A stretch of 64,000 bases of DNA, taken from assembly GCF_005116465.1 (NCBI RefSeq), contig NZ_SWBM01000004.1, positions 248,001-312,000 on the forward strand. The letters run 5' to 3'. Numbering within the stretch: the stretch's first letter is position 1; every line of letters starts with the position of its first letter. Position numbers and translations under genes: made by a program. Shown here piece after piece: positions 27,094 through 36,086 of this stretch. The notes beneath the pieces were generated by a model, which saw only the letters and a list, made by a program, of their open reading frames with translations, was not told the DNA's origin and searched no databases. This DNA is from Robertmurraya kyonggiensis (lineage in GTDB: Bacteria > Bacillota > Bacilli > Bacillales > Cytobacillaceae).

Positions 27094-28275
27094 TTATACT
27101 TGTGGAAACGAAATTTGATTGACCAAGAAATATCCGCTCCCCGCAAACAATCCTACTACGAGAATTGCACAGATGAACAATACTCCTATAGCCCAATTCC
27201 TTGCCAAAAAATAGGCATCATAACCTTGATATTTTTTCGAAAAAGGATGCGAAAGAACAACACGCTCCCATGTAATCCCTAACCAAATCCACATCATTAG
27301 TAGAAACCCTATGAAAATGATAACCTTCATCCAAATAGGGGGTACAATGATTAGCGCAGCCACGGTTGCCGAGCAGATTTGCATATAAGTTAATATGTAG
27401 GAAGTGTTTCGAATGAATACTTTGATAAATAACTCGAGAAATCCATTTCTCGAAGTTCTCTTTTTGAAAATCCGTTTGGAATTTCGAAATAACCATGGCT
27501 TTTTTCTTGAATACACTTTCGTTTTTTCGATATCAAACGACATTTGGTGGATAGCCTGAAGGAGTTTTAACTTTTCTTCTTGTTCAATTGCTAGCTCTAT
27601 ACTAAACAACGATTTTTTCTTTACCAAAGGATAATAGAAGTACGTGCTGACGAAACCAACCACCATCGAAATGATAATTACAATCCCAAAATTCCCACTT
27701 ATCCAAAGGAATGAAATGATTTTAGCAAACCAGCTTAACAAAATAAACGCTAGTATTGTCACGATGATCCTTTTCATTTTACTTTGTATTTTCTTGAGAT
27801 AAAATTTCAAGTACATAACAAAATATTTCATCGCCAGCAAAAAGAAAAAATAATAGAATGCATGCTTGAATGTTAATTGAGAATACTGAATTAAAAATGG
27901 AAGTAGTGCGATTACTACTACAAGGGTGTTCATTGCTTGAAAAATCAAAGAGTAAAAGAATCCCCATTTTCTAAGGCCATAAAATAGTGAATCCTTCTTA
28001 ATGAGAAACACCATGTCGGCTTCATCCGTATAAAACCGATACGCTCCCGTCCAGGAGAAAAAATACCCCAGAAGAAAAATGAAACTTACTGGCATCCATG
28101 CCATCCACGTTGGTGCTCCATCAATCCACCATGAACGATAAATGAAAATAGATACCACAATCGTAGGGATAATCAAATATAGCCAAATTGTCCAATCTGC
28201 AATGGAACGAAACGTCCTTATCTGAAACAACCAATCTTGCGTCAAACGGCGACGAAACAATTGAAAACTAGTCAT
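27094..28275 (-). CDS. ythQ: EcsB-like ABC transporter permease YthQ
   Basis: The 393-residue integral membrane protein has about eight hydrophobic spans in two blocks separated by a basic cytoplasmic region (KKSLFSIELAIEQEEKLK). It resembles EcsB-type ABC permeases and sits directly after the ATPase ythP. Its ATG at 28275 overlaps the end of ythP by eight bases and has its own GAGGG, so the two are translationally coupled. The substrate is unknown. Confidence 0.83.
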   Translation of the reverse strand: MTSFQLFRRRLTQDWLFQIRTFRSIADWTIWLYLIIPTIVVSIFIYRSWWIDGAPTWMAWMPVSFIFLLGYFFSWTGAYRFYTDEADMVFLIKKDSLFYGLRKWGFFYSLIFQAMNTLVVVIALLPFLIQYSQLTFKHAFYYFFFLLAMKYFVMYLKFYLKKIQSKMKRIIVTILAFILLSWFAKIISFLWISGNFGIVIIISMVVGFVSTYFYYPLVKKKSLFSIELAIEQEEKLKLLQAIHQMSFDIEKTKVYSRKKPWLFRNSKRIFKKRTSRNGFLELFIKVFIRNTSYILTYMQICSATVAALIIVPPIWMKVIIFIGFLLMMWIWLGITWERVVLSHPFSKKYQGYDAYFLARNWAIGVLFICAILVVGLFAGSGYFLVNQISFPQV

Positions 28276-28981
28276 TATTTTGTCCCTCTGAAATGTGGTA
28301 GAAGCAATCAAATAACGACGCATCCTCTAGTCCACACTGTTGTTGGATTTCTTGTAATGTTCCTGAAGCAGCTAATTTCCCCTCGTTCACTAGTAAAAAT
28401 CGATCACATACCTTCTCTGCAGTATCTAGTACGTGCGTAGACATAATGATCCCCACACCACGTTTTCTCTCTTCTTCAATCGATGTTAAAAGCATCTTAA
28501 CAGCACTTGGATCAAGTCCAATAAATGGTTCATCAATGATGTATACAGACGGCTTAGTGATTAACGCTAAAATTAACATTGCCTTTTGTTGCATTCCCTT
28601 CGAAAAAGTGGAAGGTAACTGGTGCGCAACATCATATAACTTAAACAAATGGAGAAGTTCCACAACATGTTGTTGATACTCTTTTTGATCTAATTGTTCC
28701 ACAGCTGCAACAAAATCTAAATGCTCCCATAAGGTTAGTTCATCATAAAAAATCGGTCTTTCTGGAATGTAAGCATATTTTTCCTCTTGTTGAAAAACAG
28801 CTTCTCCCTCCACGAATCCCATTAATCCTAATATTGTTTTAATGGTCGTACTTTTTCCAGCGCCGTTTGGTCCAATTAAGCCGATCAACTCTCCTTTTTC
28901 TAATGAGAATTGAATATCTTGTATGACTGACTTCTCTTTTTCATAACCCGCTTGCTTTATATCTACGGTTAGTAAACTCAT
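28268..28981 (-). CDS. ythP: ABC transporter ATP-binding protein YthP
   Basis: The 237-residue ATPase has Walker A GPNGAGKSTTIK, the Q-loop region, the signature STFSKGMQQKAML, Walker B VYIIDEPFIGLD and the H-loop STHVLD. It pairs with the permease ythQ as a probable exporter resembling EcsAB. ATG at 28981 follows AGGAGGAG; the frame's earlier start at 29053 lacks a site. Confidence 0.9.
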   Translation of the reverse strand: MSLLTVDIKQAGYEKEKSVIQDIQFSLEKGELIGLIGPNGAGKSTTIKTILGLMGFVEGEAVFQQEEKYAYIPERPIFYDELTLWEHLDFVAAVEQLDQKEYQQHVVELLHLFKLYDVAHQLPSTFSKGMQQKAMLILALITKPSVYIIDEPFIGLDPSAVKMLLTSIEEERKRGVGIIMSTHVLDTAEKVCDRFLLVNEGKLAASGTLQEIQQQCGLEDASLFDCFYHISEGQNND

Positions 28982-29076
28982 AGCAACTCTCCTCCTATAT
29001 TTTATATACGAACAGAAATGGAAAAAGTTTGCTTTTTCAAAGAAAAAAGCCATCCCTAAGGACAGCCTTATACCAA

Positions 29077-30357
29077 CTAATTTAATTCTAACATTTTTAT
29101 TAATTCTTCATTCTCATAATCAACAGCATAGTCATAAGCAGTCGAACCATAAGAATCTTGCATACTTACGTCAGCACCGTTTTCTACTAAAATTCGGGCC
29201 ATTTCCACATCATCATAAAATACAGCGTCCATCAGAGGCGTTGTGTCGTAAACATTAATCGTATTTGGATCAGCCCCCTGCTCCAAGAGAAATTCTGCAG
29301 CTTCATAGGAAAAGTTAGTGACTGCAAGATGAAGGGCTGTCGAACCATCTACATCAGTTGCATTGATATCTTCTCCCTCTTCAAGAAGCAGACTAAGTTG
29401 TTCTACATCATTATCCACTGCCGCATTCATAAGAGGCGTGGTTCCTTCCACTTCCATCATCAGTTGAGAAAATAGGTCAATATTCTTTACTGCCTTGACA
29501 GCAAAAAACGCACCCGTTATCACGATAATAATGGAGAGAATTGCCACTCCAAGACCAAGCCAAACTCTTCCCTTAGGCTCTTTTAATACTTCTGTTGTAT
29601 CAGGAGTGAAACATTTGGAAAGCTCGTACACCCTTTTTGGTAAATGTGGGTGCGTTGACATTTTTTCATTGAACCATACAAAAAAGCCAGATTCTGTTTG
29701 TAGCTGTCTCATATAAGCCTCTTTATTCACCCTTGAGTAAAGTTCTTTACCAATTGCCAGCATTAATAAGCCATTTGTTGCAGCCTCTAAAGATTGAATA
29801 TAGTAAGCTGCATAACGGTCACACGTATATTCACAAGCTCTTAAATAAGCATTTCCTAAAAAAGGTACCCATAACGCCGGTAATATTAATAGACTTATAA
29901 GAACATGCTTACGTTTCAAGTGAGCAAATTCATGAGCCAGTACAAAGAGAACTTCTTTTTCCCCATGTTTTTCGATCAAATCAAAAATACCCGAATAAAG
30001 AACGACCATGTCCTTCATGAAAAATCTTGTGGCAAACGCATTAAGAACACCTTCAGATTCCATCACATAGATGTCAGGGATTTTCGATAATCCCATATCC
30101 TTTGCAACGGTAACCGCCTTTTGATACAGTTCTGGGAATTGTTCTTCACTTAGTTTGACGCCATTACGTCTAACTCCTCCCATATAAAAACCATGGAGAA
30201 CAAGAGAAAAAAACAAAATAAGTGCAATAACGATTAAACCTACAATTGAAAAGGCCAAAAATAAATACGCGAGGATGCTAAATAGCATAACAAAGCCTAA
30301 ATAAATATTTTCTTTCCTGTGAACGAGTTGATTTTCTAAAGTCGAGTCCAAACCCAT
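29077..30357 (-). CDS. M48-family membrane protease fused to ankyrin repeats
   Basis: The 426-residue protein begins with two close membrane spans (about 18-57). The M48 zinc protease domain follows, with HEFAH (His142, Glu143, His146) and a likely third ligand Glu176 in ACEYTCD, resembling HtpX. A third span (about 268-292) leads into four ankyrin repeats (about 305-424), each with the TPLMxAVxxD/TALHLAV pattern and a GADxN/GADVS hairpin. The fusion is uncommon: the ankyrin part could recruit substrates or inhibitors. ATG at 30357 follows AGGAAAGG. It is probably transcribed alone. Confidence 0.85.
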   Translation of the reverse strand: MGLDSTLENQLVHRKENIYLGFVMLFSILAYLFLAFSIVGLIVIALILFFSLVLHGFYMGGVRRNGVKLSEEQFPELYQKAVTVAKDMGLSKIPDIYVMESEGVLNAFATRFFMKDMVVLYSGIFDLIEKHGEKEVLFVLAHEFAHLKRKHVLISLLILPALWVPFLGNAYLRACEYTCDRYAAYYIQSLEAATNGLLMLAIGKELYSRVNKEAYMRQLQTESGFFVWFNEKMSTHPHLPKRVYELSKCFTPDTTEVLKEPKGRVWLGLGVAILSIIIVITGAFFAVKAVKNIDLFSQLMMEVEGTTPLMNAAVDNDVEQLSLLLEEGEDINATDVDGSTALHLAVTNFSYEAAEFLLEQGADPNTINVYDTTPLMDAVFYDDVEMARILVENGADVSMQDSYGSTAYDYAVDYENEELIKMLELN

Positions 30358-30739
30358 CTCCCTTTCCTAATAAATGACAAATATGACATCCATTATATAT
30401 TAGCAAACGAAAATATGATAGAGGAAAAAATGATTCGTCAAATTATAAGAATATTCAATTTTCGTTCATATTTAGCCTGTCTCACGCCATATGTATAACT
30501 GAGGCTAACACAAAGGAGGGAATTTTCAGATTTAACACAATGTAAAATTTTCGTAATAAAGTAGAAATTATTTGAAAATAAGTTTAGAATTGTTTTTAAG
30601 GGTTTAACCTAATAGTAGAAATGAATAAAGGGGTTGTCTAGGGAGAAGAAGATTACATATGTATGAGAAGCAGTTCTCATAATAAGCTGTCAACTGTAGG
30701 ATATGCCACTGGTTTGAAAAAAGGATAGGGAGTGGTTTT
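30358..30739. other. Gene-free stretch between the M48 gene and ytzE
   Basis: No convincing gene. It holds an orphan AAAGGAGGG followed at once by a stop, a palindrome TATGAGAA-GCAG-TTCTCATA (30662-30681) 60 bases before ytzE, and GTTTAG-N12-GGGTTT (30582-30605), which weakly resembles a SigB promoter pointing to ytzE. Confidence 0.5.
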
Positions 30740-30961
30740 TTGAAACCTTCGACTAACCGGATGATAAACCGAATCAAATCCGTCTACATGTTTATTAATC
30801 AGCAGGGAATTGTCACAACGCAAGAGCTTGTAGAAGAATTTGGTACAACTCCTCGGACGATCCAACGAGATTTGAATGTCTTGGCTTACAATGACTTAGT
30901 AAAAAGTCCTAGCCGAGGCAAGTGGACAACGACACAGAAGAAAGTAAGAATAACCTCTTAA
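30740..30961 (+). CDS. ytzE: Small DeoR-type HTH protein YtzE
   Basis: The 73-residue protein is essentially one winged helix-turn-helix: INQQGIVTTQELVEEFGTTP-like first helices and RTIQRDLNVLAYNDLV recognition helix, with a basic tail. It lacks the sugar-binding domain of full DeoR proteins. It matches YtzE, a putative regulator with unknown targets. TTG at 30740 follows GGGAGTGG; an ATG at 30761 is an alternative start. Confidence 0.82.
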   Translation: MKPSTNRMINRIKSVYMFINQQGIVTTQELVEEFGTTPRTIQRDLNVLAYNDLVKSPSRGKWTTTQKKVRITS

Positions 30962-30987
30962 TGACCTCAATTGATACTTCTAAATTC

Positions 30988-31022
30988 AAATCGCCTACTC
31001 GAAATGGTAGGCGATTTTTTTG
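30988..31022 (+). terminator. Terminator of ytzE
   Basis: AAATCGCCTAC / GTAGGCGATTT with an eight-base loop followed by Ts. Confidence 0.9.
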
Positions 31023-31082
31023 GTTCAATTTTGGGGATTTTCGGTATTTATATTAGTATCTTTTGCCGAATTCCAGAACTCT

Positions 31083-31802
31083 CTATTTCACTTCATACTC
31101 CATCAAACTTTGAATCTCCTCATCGGTTAACTCACGATACTCACCAAGTTCTAATGATTCATCAAGCTCTAACGGTCCCATCGATAAACGTTTCAAATAG
31201 ACGACTTTTTTTCCAACTGCCTCAAACATTCTTTTTACTTGATGGAACTTTCCTTCTGTAATCGTTAATTCGATGTCAGAACGTGGGCCAGACTTCAATA
31301 TTTTCAGCTCACCTGGCTTTGTTTCATACCCATCGTCCAAGACGACACCTTGTCTAAATGCTTCAACATCCTCATCCGTTACCTCTTGATCAATCACCGC
31401 AAAATAAGTTTTTGGAACATGCTTTTTTGGAGATAACAAGCGATGAGATAACTGTCCATCATTTGTTATCAGCAACAGTCCTTCCGTATCCTTATCTAAT
31501 CGACCTACTGGAAAAGGTGAATAAACGGCGTCCTCCATCTCTAATAAATCAATCACTGTTTGATCGTGATTGTCTTCTGTTGCAGAGATGACACCTGGAG
31601 GCTTGTTCATCATCAAATAAATAAATTCCTTATATTCTACAGCCTCACCATGTAAGGTAACTGTATCTTTCTCAGGTTCCACATGCTCCTTGGCATCCTT
31701 TATGACTCGGTCATTGACCTTAACCGCTCCATCTTTTAAAAGCTTTTTCACTTCTTTTCGACTGCCAAAACCAAGGTTGGCCAACATTTTATCAATTCTC
31801 AT
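31083..31802 (-). CDS. ytzG: RsuA-family 16S rRNA pseudouridine synthase
   Basis: The 239-residue protein has an N-terminal S4 RNA-binding domain (MRIDKMLANLGFGSRKEVKK onward) and the RsuA/RluB catalytic motif GRLDKDTEGLLL with Asp103. KFHQVKRMF near the C terminus is also typical. It isomerises a uridine in rRNA; small-subunit specificity is inferred from family similarity. By position it is B. subtilis ytzG. Confidence 0.9.
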   Translation of the reverse strand: MRIDKMLANLGFGSRKEVKKLLKDGAVKVNDRVIKDAKEHVEPEKDTVTLHGEAVEYKEFIYLMMNKPPGVISATEDNHDQTVIDLLEMEDAVYSPFPVGRLDKDTEGLLLITNDGQLSHRLLSPKKHVPKTYFAVIDQEVTDEDVEAFRQGVVLDDGYETKPGELKILKSGPRSDIELTITEGKFHQVKRMFEAVGKKVVYLKRLSMGPLELDESLELGEYRELTDEEIQSLMEYEVK

Positions 31803-31951
31803 AACGAGCCCTCATTTCATTCGTATATCGTGGGCAAGAGCCCTTACAATTAAATCTGCTTTTCATAGACTATTATCACGACTAAGCGTATTTTTAGTCA
31901 TCCTCATAACGAAATCCCTATCCTTAATCCCCCACTTAGGAGGTGTGCAAT

Positions 31952-32146
31952 TTGTACTATCGACAACAGGGACAACAATTTATCCCAGGATTTCCTGGGT
32001 TTCCAGGAGGTGGCGGCGGAAATATCGAGCGCCGTCTTAATCAATTAGAGCGTCAAAACGAAAGGTTCGAACGTCAATTAGAACGTCTTGAGCGACGAGT
32101 GGAGCGAATCGAAAGAAGACTAGGAATTTACAGTGATAATTACTAG
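31952..32146 (+). CDS. Small collagen-like/coiled-coil protein, function unknown
   Basis: This 64-residue product has two clear parts: a glycine-proline segment (FIPGFPGFPGGGGG) and a highly charged helix in which ERxxERLERR-type units repeat with a heptad-like leucine/isoleucine pattern, ending GIYSDNY. It resembles small surface or spore-associated proteins, but I do not recognise a family. An in-frame GTG at 31943 overlaps AGGAGG; the TTG at 31952 is eight bases after it and is the likely start. Confidence 0.7.
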   Translation: MYYRQQGQQFIPGFPGFPGGGGGNIERRLNQLERQNERFERQLERLERRVERIERRLGIYSDNY

Positions 32147-32149
32147 TGA

Positions 32150-32186
32150 AAAAACAGGTCTCCACTTCAAGTGGGGACCTGCAAAA
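32150..32186 (-). terminator. Terminator of ytgP, usable in both directions
   Basis: CAGGTCTCCACTT pairs with AGTGGGGACCTG; on the minus strand it is followed by TTTTTT, serving ytgP. It also closes the small plus-strand gene. Confidence 0.85.
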
Positions 32187-32191
32187 GTTTG

Positions 32192-33811
32192 CTACACTTT
32201 TATTCGTAATTTTGCTAAAATCCGATCGACTCGCGAACCAAATAAGAAATTCACTAGTTTCGTCTTTAAGCCTAAGTAAAAATAAATTCCAGCTCCAACT
32301 GCCGCACAAATAATGATCATCACTAGTGCTTCCCATTTTACTTCAGGCGATAAGAACATAGAAAGTAGTCTGTACACAAGCATTGTCACAACATACATAA
32401 TGACAGTGAAAATAACGATTAACATACCTCTTCTAAATACAAGACGGTATCGATACTTTGAAAATGCTTTGATAACAAATAAATTGATTAGTATCGCTGC
32501 TCCGTATCCCAGCGCTGTTGCTAAGATCGCACCCTTCGTTTCCATTAATTTGATCAACGGAATATTCAAGCTTAGCTTAATGAGAATACCAACTAATAAA
32601 CTAAGGATGTTAAACTTTTGCGCGTCAATCCCTTGTAAAATTGCTGCTGTGACCGCGTATAGAGCAAATAAAATTGCAATTGGTGCATATGCCTGTAGCA
32701 CTTCCGTCCCTAACGCATCAGCCGCATAGAACACCGTATAAAAAGGTTCTGCTAATAAAGAAAGACCTAAAGTAGCTGGCAATGTCAAATACATAAGTAC
32801 TTGGAACGTTTGATTTAATTGACGATTCAACCCCTGCTGGTCTTGCTCCGTAAAGGATCTTGTAACTGCCGGCACTAATGTTAGAGAAAAGGCCGTTGCA
32901 AGAGAAACAGGAATAATCACGAGCTTCTGTGCTTGGAAGTTTAAGATCGAAAATGCATATTCTGCATCCTTAAATTTATATCCAATGGCAACCATCGTTT
33001 TATTAAAAGTTAACTGATCAATAAATTGAAATAGTGGATTGGCAATTCCCACTAAGACAAACGGGATTGAATACAAGAGAATTTCTTTGTAAATCTCTTT
33101 GACCGAGATATCAACAGTTCTTTTATCATTTAGTAAAAGTGCATCGTACTCTGGCTTCTTCTTATACCAATACCATAAGAGAACCACGAGCCCCCCTAAT
33201 CCTCCAATAAAGGCCGCAAAAACGGAGACACTAACTGCTGTAACAAGCGATCCATTAAGCAAATGTAAAACGGCATATGCCCCTACAAGAACGAATACAA
33301 TCCGCACGATTTGTTCGATAACCTGAGAGATAGCTGTCGGTTCCATCGATTGATGCCCTTGAAAGTATCCACGAATAATGGACATTAAAGGAATGATGAT
33401 TAAAGCAAAACTCACCGCTCTAATAACAGTTGTCACATCATCCTTATGAGCCAAAAATGCAGGATCCGTGATGACCGTGCCTGCTAAGCTTGGGGCAGCT
33501 GCATATAAAATAAGAAAGGAAATGATGCCGGTAATCCCCATCAAAAGGAGTCCTGTCTTAAATAACTTTCTTCCAACTTCATATTCTTCAATCGCATTAT
33601 ATTTTGAAATAAATTTAGAAACTGATGCCGGAATCCCTCCGGTGGCAATACTAATAAAAATCGTATAAGGGATATAAGCGTAATTATAAAGGGCTGTTCC
33701 TTCCTCACCTACTAATGCAAAAAACGGAATAACATAGAACAAGCCTAGAAATTTTGATATAAAAGTACCTAAGGTTAAGATAAAAGTTCCTCTTAACAGC
33801 TTTGAAGACAT
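32192..33811 (-). CDS. ytgP: Lipid II flippase (MurJ), YtgP, MOP superfamily
   Basis: The 539-residue protein has about 14 membrane spans and the MVF/MATE-type N terminus (LLRGTFILTLGTFISKFLGL), matching YtgP. In B. subtilis YtgP has been identified as the MurJ-type lipid II flippase for peptidoglycan precursors; SpoVB is a close sporulation paralogue, so paralogy should be kept in mind. ATG at 33811. It has its own terminator. Confidence 0.88.
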   Translation of the reverse strand: MSSKLLRGTFILTLGTFISKFLGLFYVIPFFALVGEEGTALYNYAYIPYTIFISIATGGIPASVSKFISKYNAIEEYEVGRKLFKTGLLLMGITGIISFLILYAAAPSLAGTVITDPAFLAHKDDVTTVIRAVSFALIIIPLMSIIRGYFQGHQSMEPTAISQVIEQIVRIVFVLVGAYAVLHLLNGSLVTAVSVSVFAAFIGGLGGLVVLLWYWYKKKPEYDALLLNDKRTVDISVKEIYKEILLYSIPFVLVGIANPLFQFIDQLTFNKTMVAIGYKFKDAEYAFSILNFQAQKLVIIPVSLATAFSLTLVPAVTRSFTEQDQQGLNRQLNQTFQVLMYLTLPATLGLSLLAEPFYTVFYAADALGTEVLQAYAPIAILFALYAVTAAILQGIDAQKFNILSLLVGILIKLSLNIPLIKLMETKGAILATALGYGAAILINLFVIKAFSKYRYRLVFRRGMLIVIFTVIMYVVTMLVYRLLSMFLSPEVKWEALVMIIICAAVGAGIYFYLGLKTKLVNFLFGSRVDRILAKLRIKV

Positions 33812-33846
33812 AACATCCCATCCTAATTAGAAATCAGCTAGAATCA

Positions 33847-33870
33847 AAATAAATAAATAAATAAATAAAT
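33847..33870. repeat. AAAT tetranucleotide microsatellite
   Basis: Six perfect AAAT units, 36 bases upstream of the ytgP start. Such tracts can change length by slippage; it may sit in or next to the ytgP promoter. Confidence 0.85.
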
Positions 33871-33982
33871 TATACAACTAAACAGTTTACACTTCTTTAA
33901 GAATAACTGCTACTAAAATTAAAAACATATTATCTTTATTCTTTCCATAAAACCCGTTTTAAGATAAACGGGCAGACTTTCA

Positions 33983-34011
33983 TTACAATAATCCTTGTTT
34001 TATAATATAAT
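33983..34011 (+). promoter_or_regulatory. SigA-type promoter for ytfP
   Basis: TTACAA (33983-33988), 17-base spacer, perfect TATAAT (34006-34011), 64 bases before the start codon. Confidence 0.65.
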
Positions 34012-34074
34012 GATTGGATTTAAATTAGAAAAAGTCTAATGGCTATTTACATAAATTTTTAAGGAGAAGAATGT

Positions 34075-35349
34075 ATGCAATATGACGTGATAGTAATCGG
34101 TGGTGGTCCCTCTGGTCTAATGGCGGCCATCGCTGCGGGTGAACAAGGTGCACGGGTACTTTTAGTCGATAAAGGAGACAAGCTCGGCCGAAAATTAGCC
34201 ATATCAGGTGGAGGAAGATGCAACGTTACCAATCGACTTCCGATTGATGAAATCATCAAGCATATTCCTGGGAACGGTCGCTTTTTACACAGCGCATTTT
34301 CGATCTTTAATAATGAAGACATTATCTCTTTCTTTGAAAAGCTAGGGGTAGAGCTGAAAGAAGAAGACCACGGTAGAATGTTTCCCGTTTCAAATAAAGC
34401 TCAGTCTGTTGTCGATGCCATGCTGAATCGGTTGAAGGACCTAAAGGTACATATTAAAACGAATTCTCCTGTTGCCGATGTTAAATATCAGGATGATCAC
34501 ACTGCCTCTGTTCATTTTAAAGATGGAGACAGCTATGAGACAAAAGCTGTTGTTATTGCCGTAGGTGGCAAATCTGTCCCACACACGGGCTCTACAGGCG
34601 ACGGGTATGATTGGGCGAGAAAGGCCGGTCACACGATAACTGATTTATATCCGACCGAAGTTCCCTTAACTTCCTCCGAGCCGTTTATCAAAGAAAAAGT
34701 ACTACAAGGATTATCTTTGCGAGATGTAGCTTTAAGTGTTTTAAACCCAAAAGGAAAAGCTCTTATTACGCATCAAATGGATATGATCTTTACTCATTTT
34801 GGCGTGAGCGGTCCAGCTGTTCTTCGTTGTAGCCAATTTATCGTGAAGGCGAAGAAAAAATGGGACCTAAAAGAAGTGGCGATGAGTCTAGATGTCCTTC
34901 CGGATAAAAAAGAGGAACCCCTTTTCCAAGAATTCATGGCTCTTGTCAAAGCCGAACCGAAAAAAAGTATAAAGAATATTTTAAAAGGGCTAGTCCCTGA
35001 ACGATATTTATTATTCCTTTTAGAAAGAAACGGCATTGACCCGGCTGCTCAAGGAGCTAATCTATCCGCTGAGAAAATTCGTGCCTTTACACATAGCTGT
35101 AAGCAGTTTGAATTTAAGGTAAATGGTACGTTACCAATCGAAAAGGCCTTTGTCACAGGTGGTGGTGTTTCTGTCAAAGAAATCGAGCCGCAAACAATGG
35201 CTTCTAAGAAAATGAACGGACTTTATTTTTGCGGTGAAATCCTCGATATCCACGGGTATACAGGAGGATACAATATTACATCTGCCCTCGTGACTGGAAG
35301 ATTGGCTGGCACGAATGCAGCTATTTTTGCGAAAACGAAAGGAGTTTGA
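34075..35349 (+). CDS. ytfP: FAD-dependent oxidoreductase YtfP (HI0933/BaiN family)
   Basis: The 424-residue flavoprotein starts with the Rossmann FAD motif [14 protein letters not shown] and has the family blocks [35 protein letters not shown] and [12 protein letters not shown], ending with [16 protein letters not shown]. The HI0933-like family has poorly defined substrates (some called aminoacetone oxidase). ATG follows AAGGAG. It is monocistronic. Confidence 0.88.
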   Translation: MQYDVIVIGGGPSGLMAAIAAGEQGARVLLVDKGDKLGRKLAISGGGRCNVTNRLPIDEIIKHIPGNGRFLHSAFSIFNNEDIISFFEKLGVELKEEDHGRMFPVSNKAQSVVDAMLNRLKDLKVHIKTNSPVADVKYQDDHTASVHFKDGDSYETKAVVIAVGGKSVPHTGSTGDGYDWARKAGHTITDLYPTEVPLTSSEPFIKEKVLQGLSLRDVALSVLNPKGKALITHQMDMIFTHFGVSGPAVLRCSQFIVKAKKKWDLKEVAMSLDVLPDKKEEPLFQEFMALVKAEPKKSIKNILKGLVPERYLLFLLERNGIDPAAQGANLSAEKIRAFTHSCKQFEFKVNGTLPIEKAFVTGGGVSVKEIEPQTMASKKMNGLYFCGEILDIHGYTGGYNITSALVTGRLAGTNAAIFAKTKGV

Positions 35350-35374
35350 CGATTATGTCAAACTCCTTATTTTC
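35339..35374. terminator. Bidirectional terminator between ytfP and cse60
   Basis: GGAGTTTGAC / GTCAAACTCC around a six-base loop, A-run before and T-rich after; the stem contains the ytfP stop codon. Confidence 0.85.
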
Positions 35375-35555
35375 TATAGATGACCATTGCCGAAAAACAA
35401 TAAATCTGTTCTGGCGATTCATCATCCTCAGGTAATGCTGCAATGTTGTATTTAATATCGAGTAGCTTTTTTTCATCTAATCGTTCTAAAAAACGATTCA
35501 TTACTTTCTCTAAGTCTTTTTCATGTTCCTGATCAAATAATTTAACCTGGATCAT
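35367..35555 (-). CDS. cse60: Sporulation protein Cse60
   Basis: The 62-residue acidic protein (MIQVKLFDQEHEKDLEKVMN...) matches Cse60, a small protein made in the mother cell under SigE in B. subtilis; its function is unknown. GAGAGGAAC precedes the ATG. I could not see a convincing SigE promoter. Its presence supports a spore-forming host. Confidence 0.82.
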   Translation of the reverse strand: MIQVKLFDQEHEKDLEKVMNRFLERLDEKKLLDIKYNIAALPEDDESPEQIYCFSAMVIYRK

Positions 35556-35618
35556 TGTTCCTCTCTCCCAATCCTTTTTTAACCATTATGGACAGATTAG
35601 AAGAGTTCTATAACTTGC

Positions 35619-35927
35619 TTAAAATACAATTTCGCCATTCCAGTCAAGCATACCGCCAACCATATTAGTAACTTTATATCCTTGGTCTTGTAAATAATAG
35701 CAAACATTTTCGCTTCGTCTACTTGAGCGACAAATGAAGATATACTCTTTGTCTTTATCAAGTTCATCTAGGCGTGCTGGGATATCGTTCATGCGAATAT
35801 GCTTTGCCCCTGGAATCATTCCTTCTGCAACTTCCTCGTCTTCACGAACGTCGATCAGGTTCAATTCCTCGCCATTTTCGATTTTCTTTTCTAGCTCTTC
35901 TGTTGTGATGATATTAATTGGTTCCAT
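35619..35927 (-). CDS. ytwF: Rhodanese-domain protein YtwF
   Basis: The 102-residue single rhodanese domain has the active-site loop ICRSSRRSENVC with the catalytic cysteine in CRSSRR and the start motif LIDVREDEEVAEGMIPGAKH. It probably carries persulfide sulfur; B. subtilis YtwF has the same place beside leuS. ATG at 35927. Confidence 0.87.
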   Translation of the reverse strand: MEPINIITTEELEKKIENGEELNLIDVREDEEVAEGMIPGAKHIRMNDIPARLDELDKDKEYIFICRSSRRSENVCYYLQDQGYKVTNMVGGMLDWNGEIVF

Positions 35928-36086
35928 TTATTTATAAGCTCCTTTTGTTTTCTAATCTTTTCACTTTGTAAACGGTAGGATTATTTTATCACATAGTGTC
36001 GAATGGAAAAAAATCATACGCTTGTGTAGTGATTCCAGTGAAGGAATAGATACCTTTTTTGGGGAAATCTTCTCATAGGAGCTGGC

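Noticed and set aside
33953-33972. Minus-strand terminator CCCGTTT/AAACGGG near ytfP
   Set aside because: No minus-strand transcript is known to reach it (ytgP starts downstream), and the T-tract is short; probably incidental.
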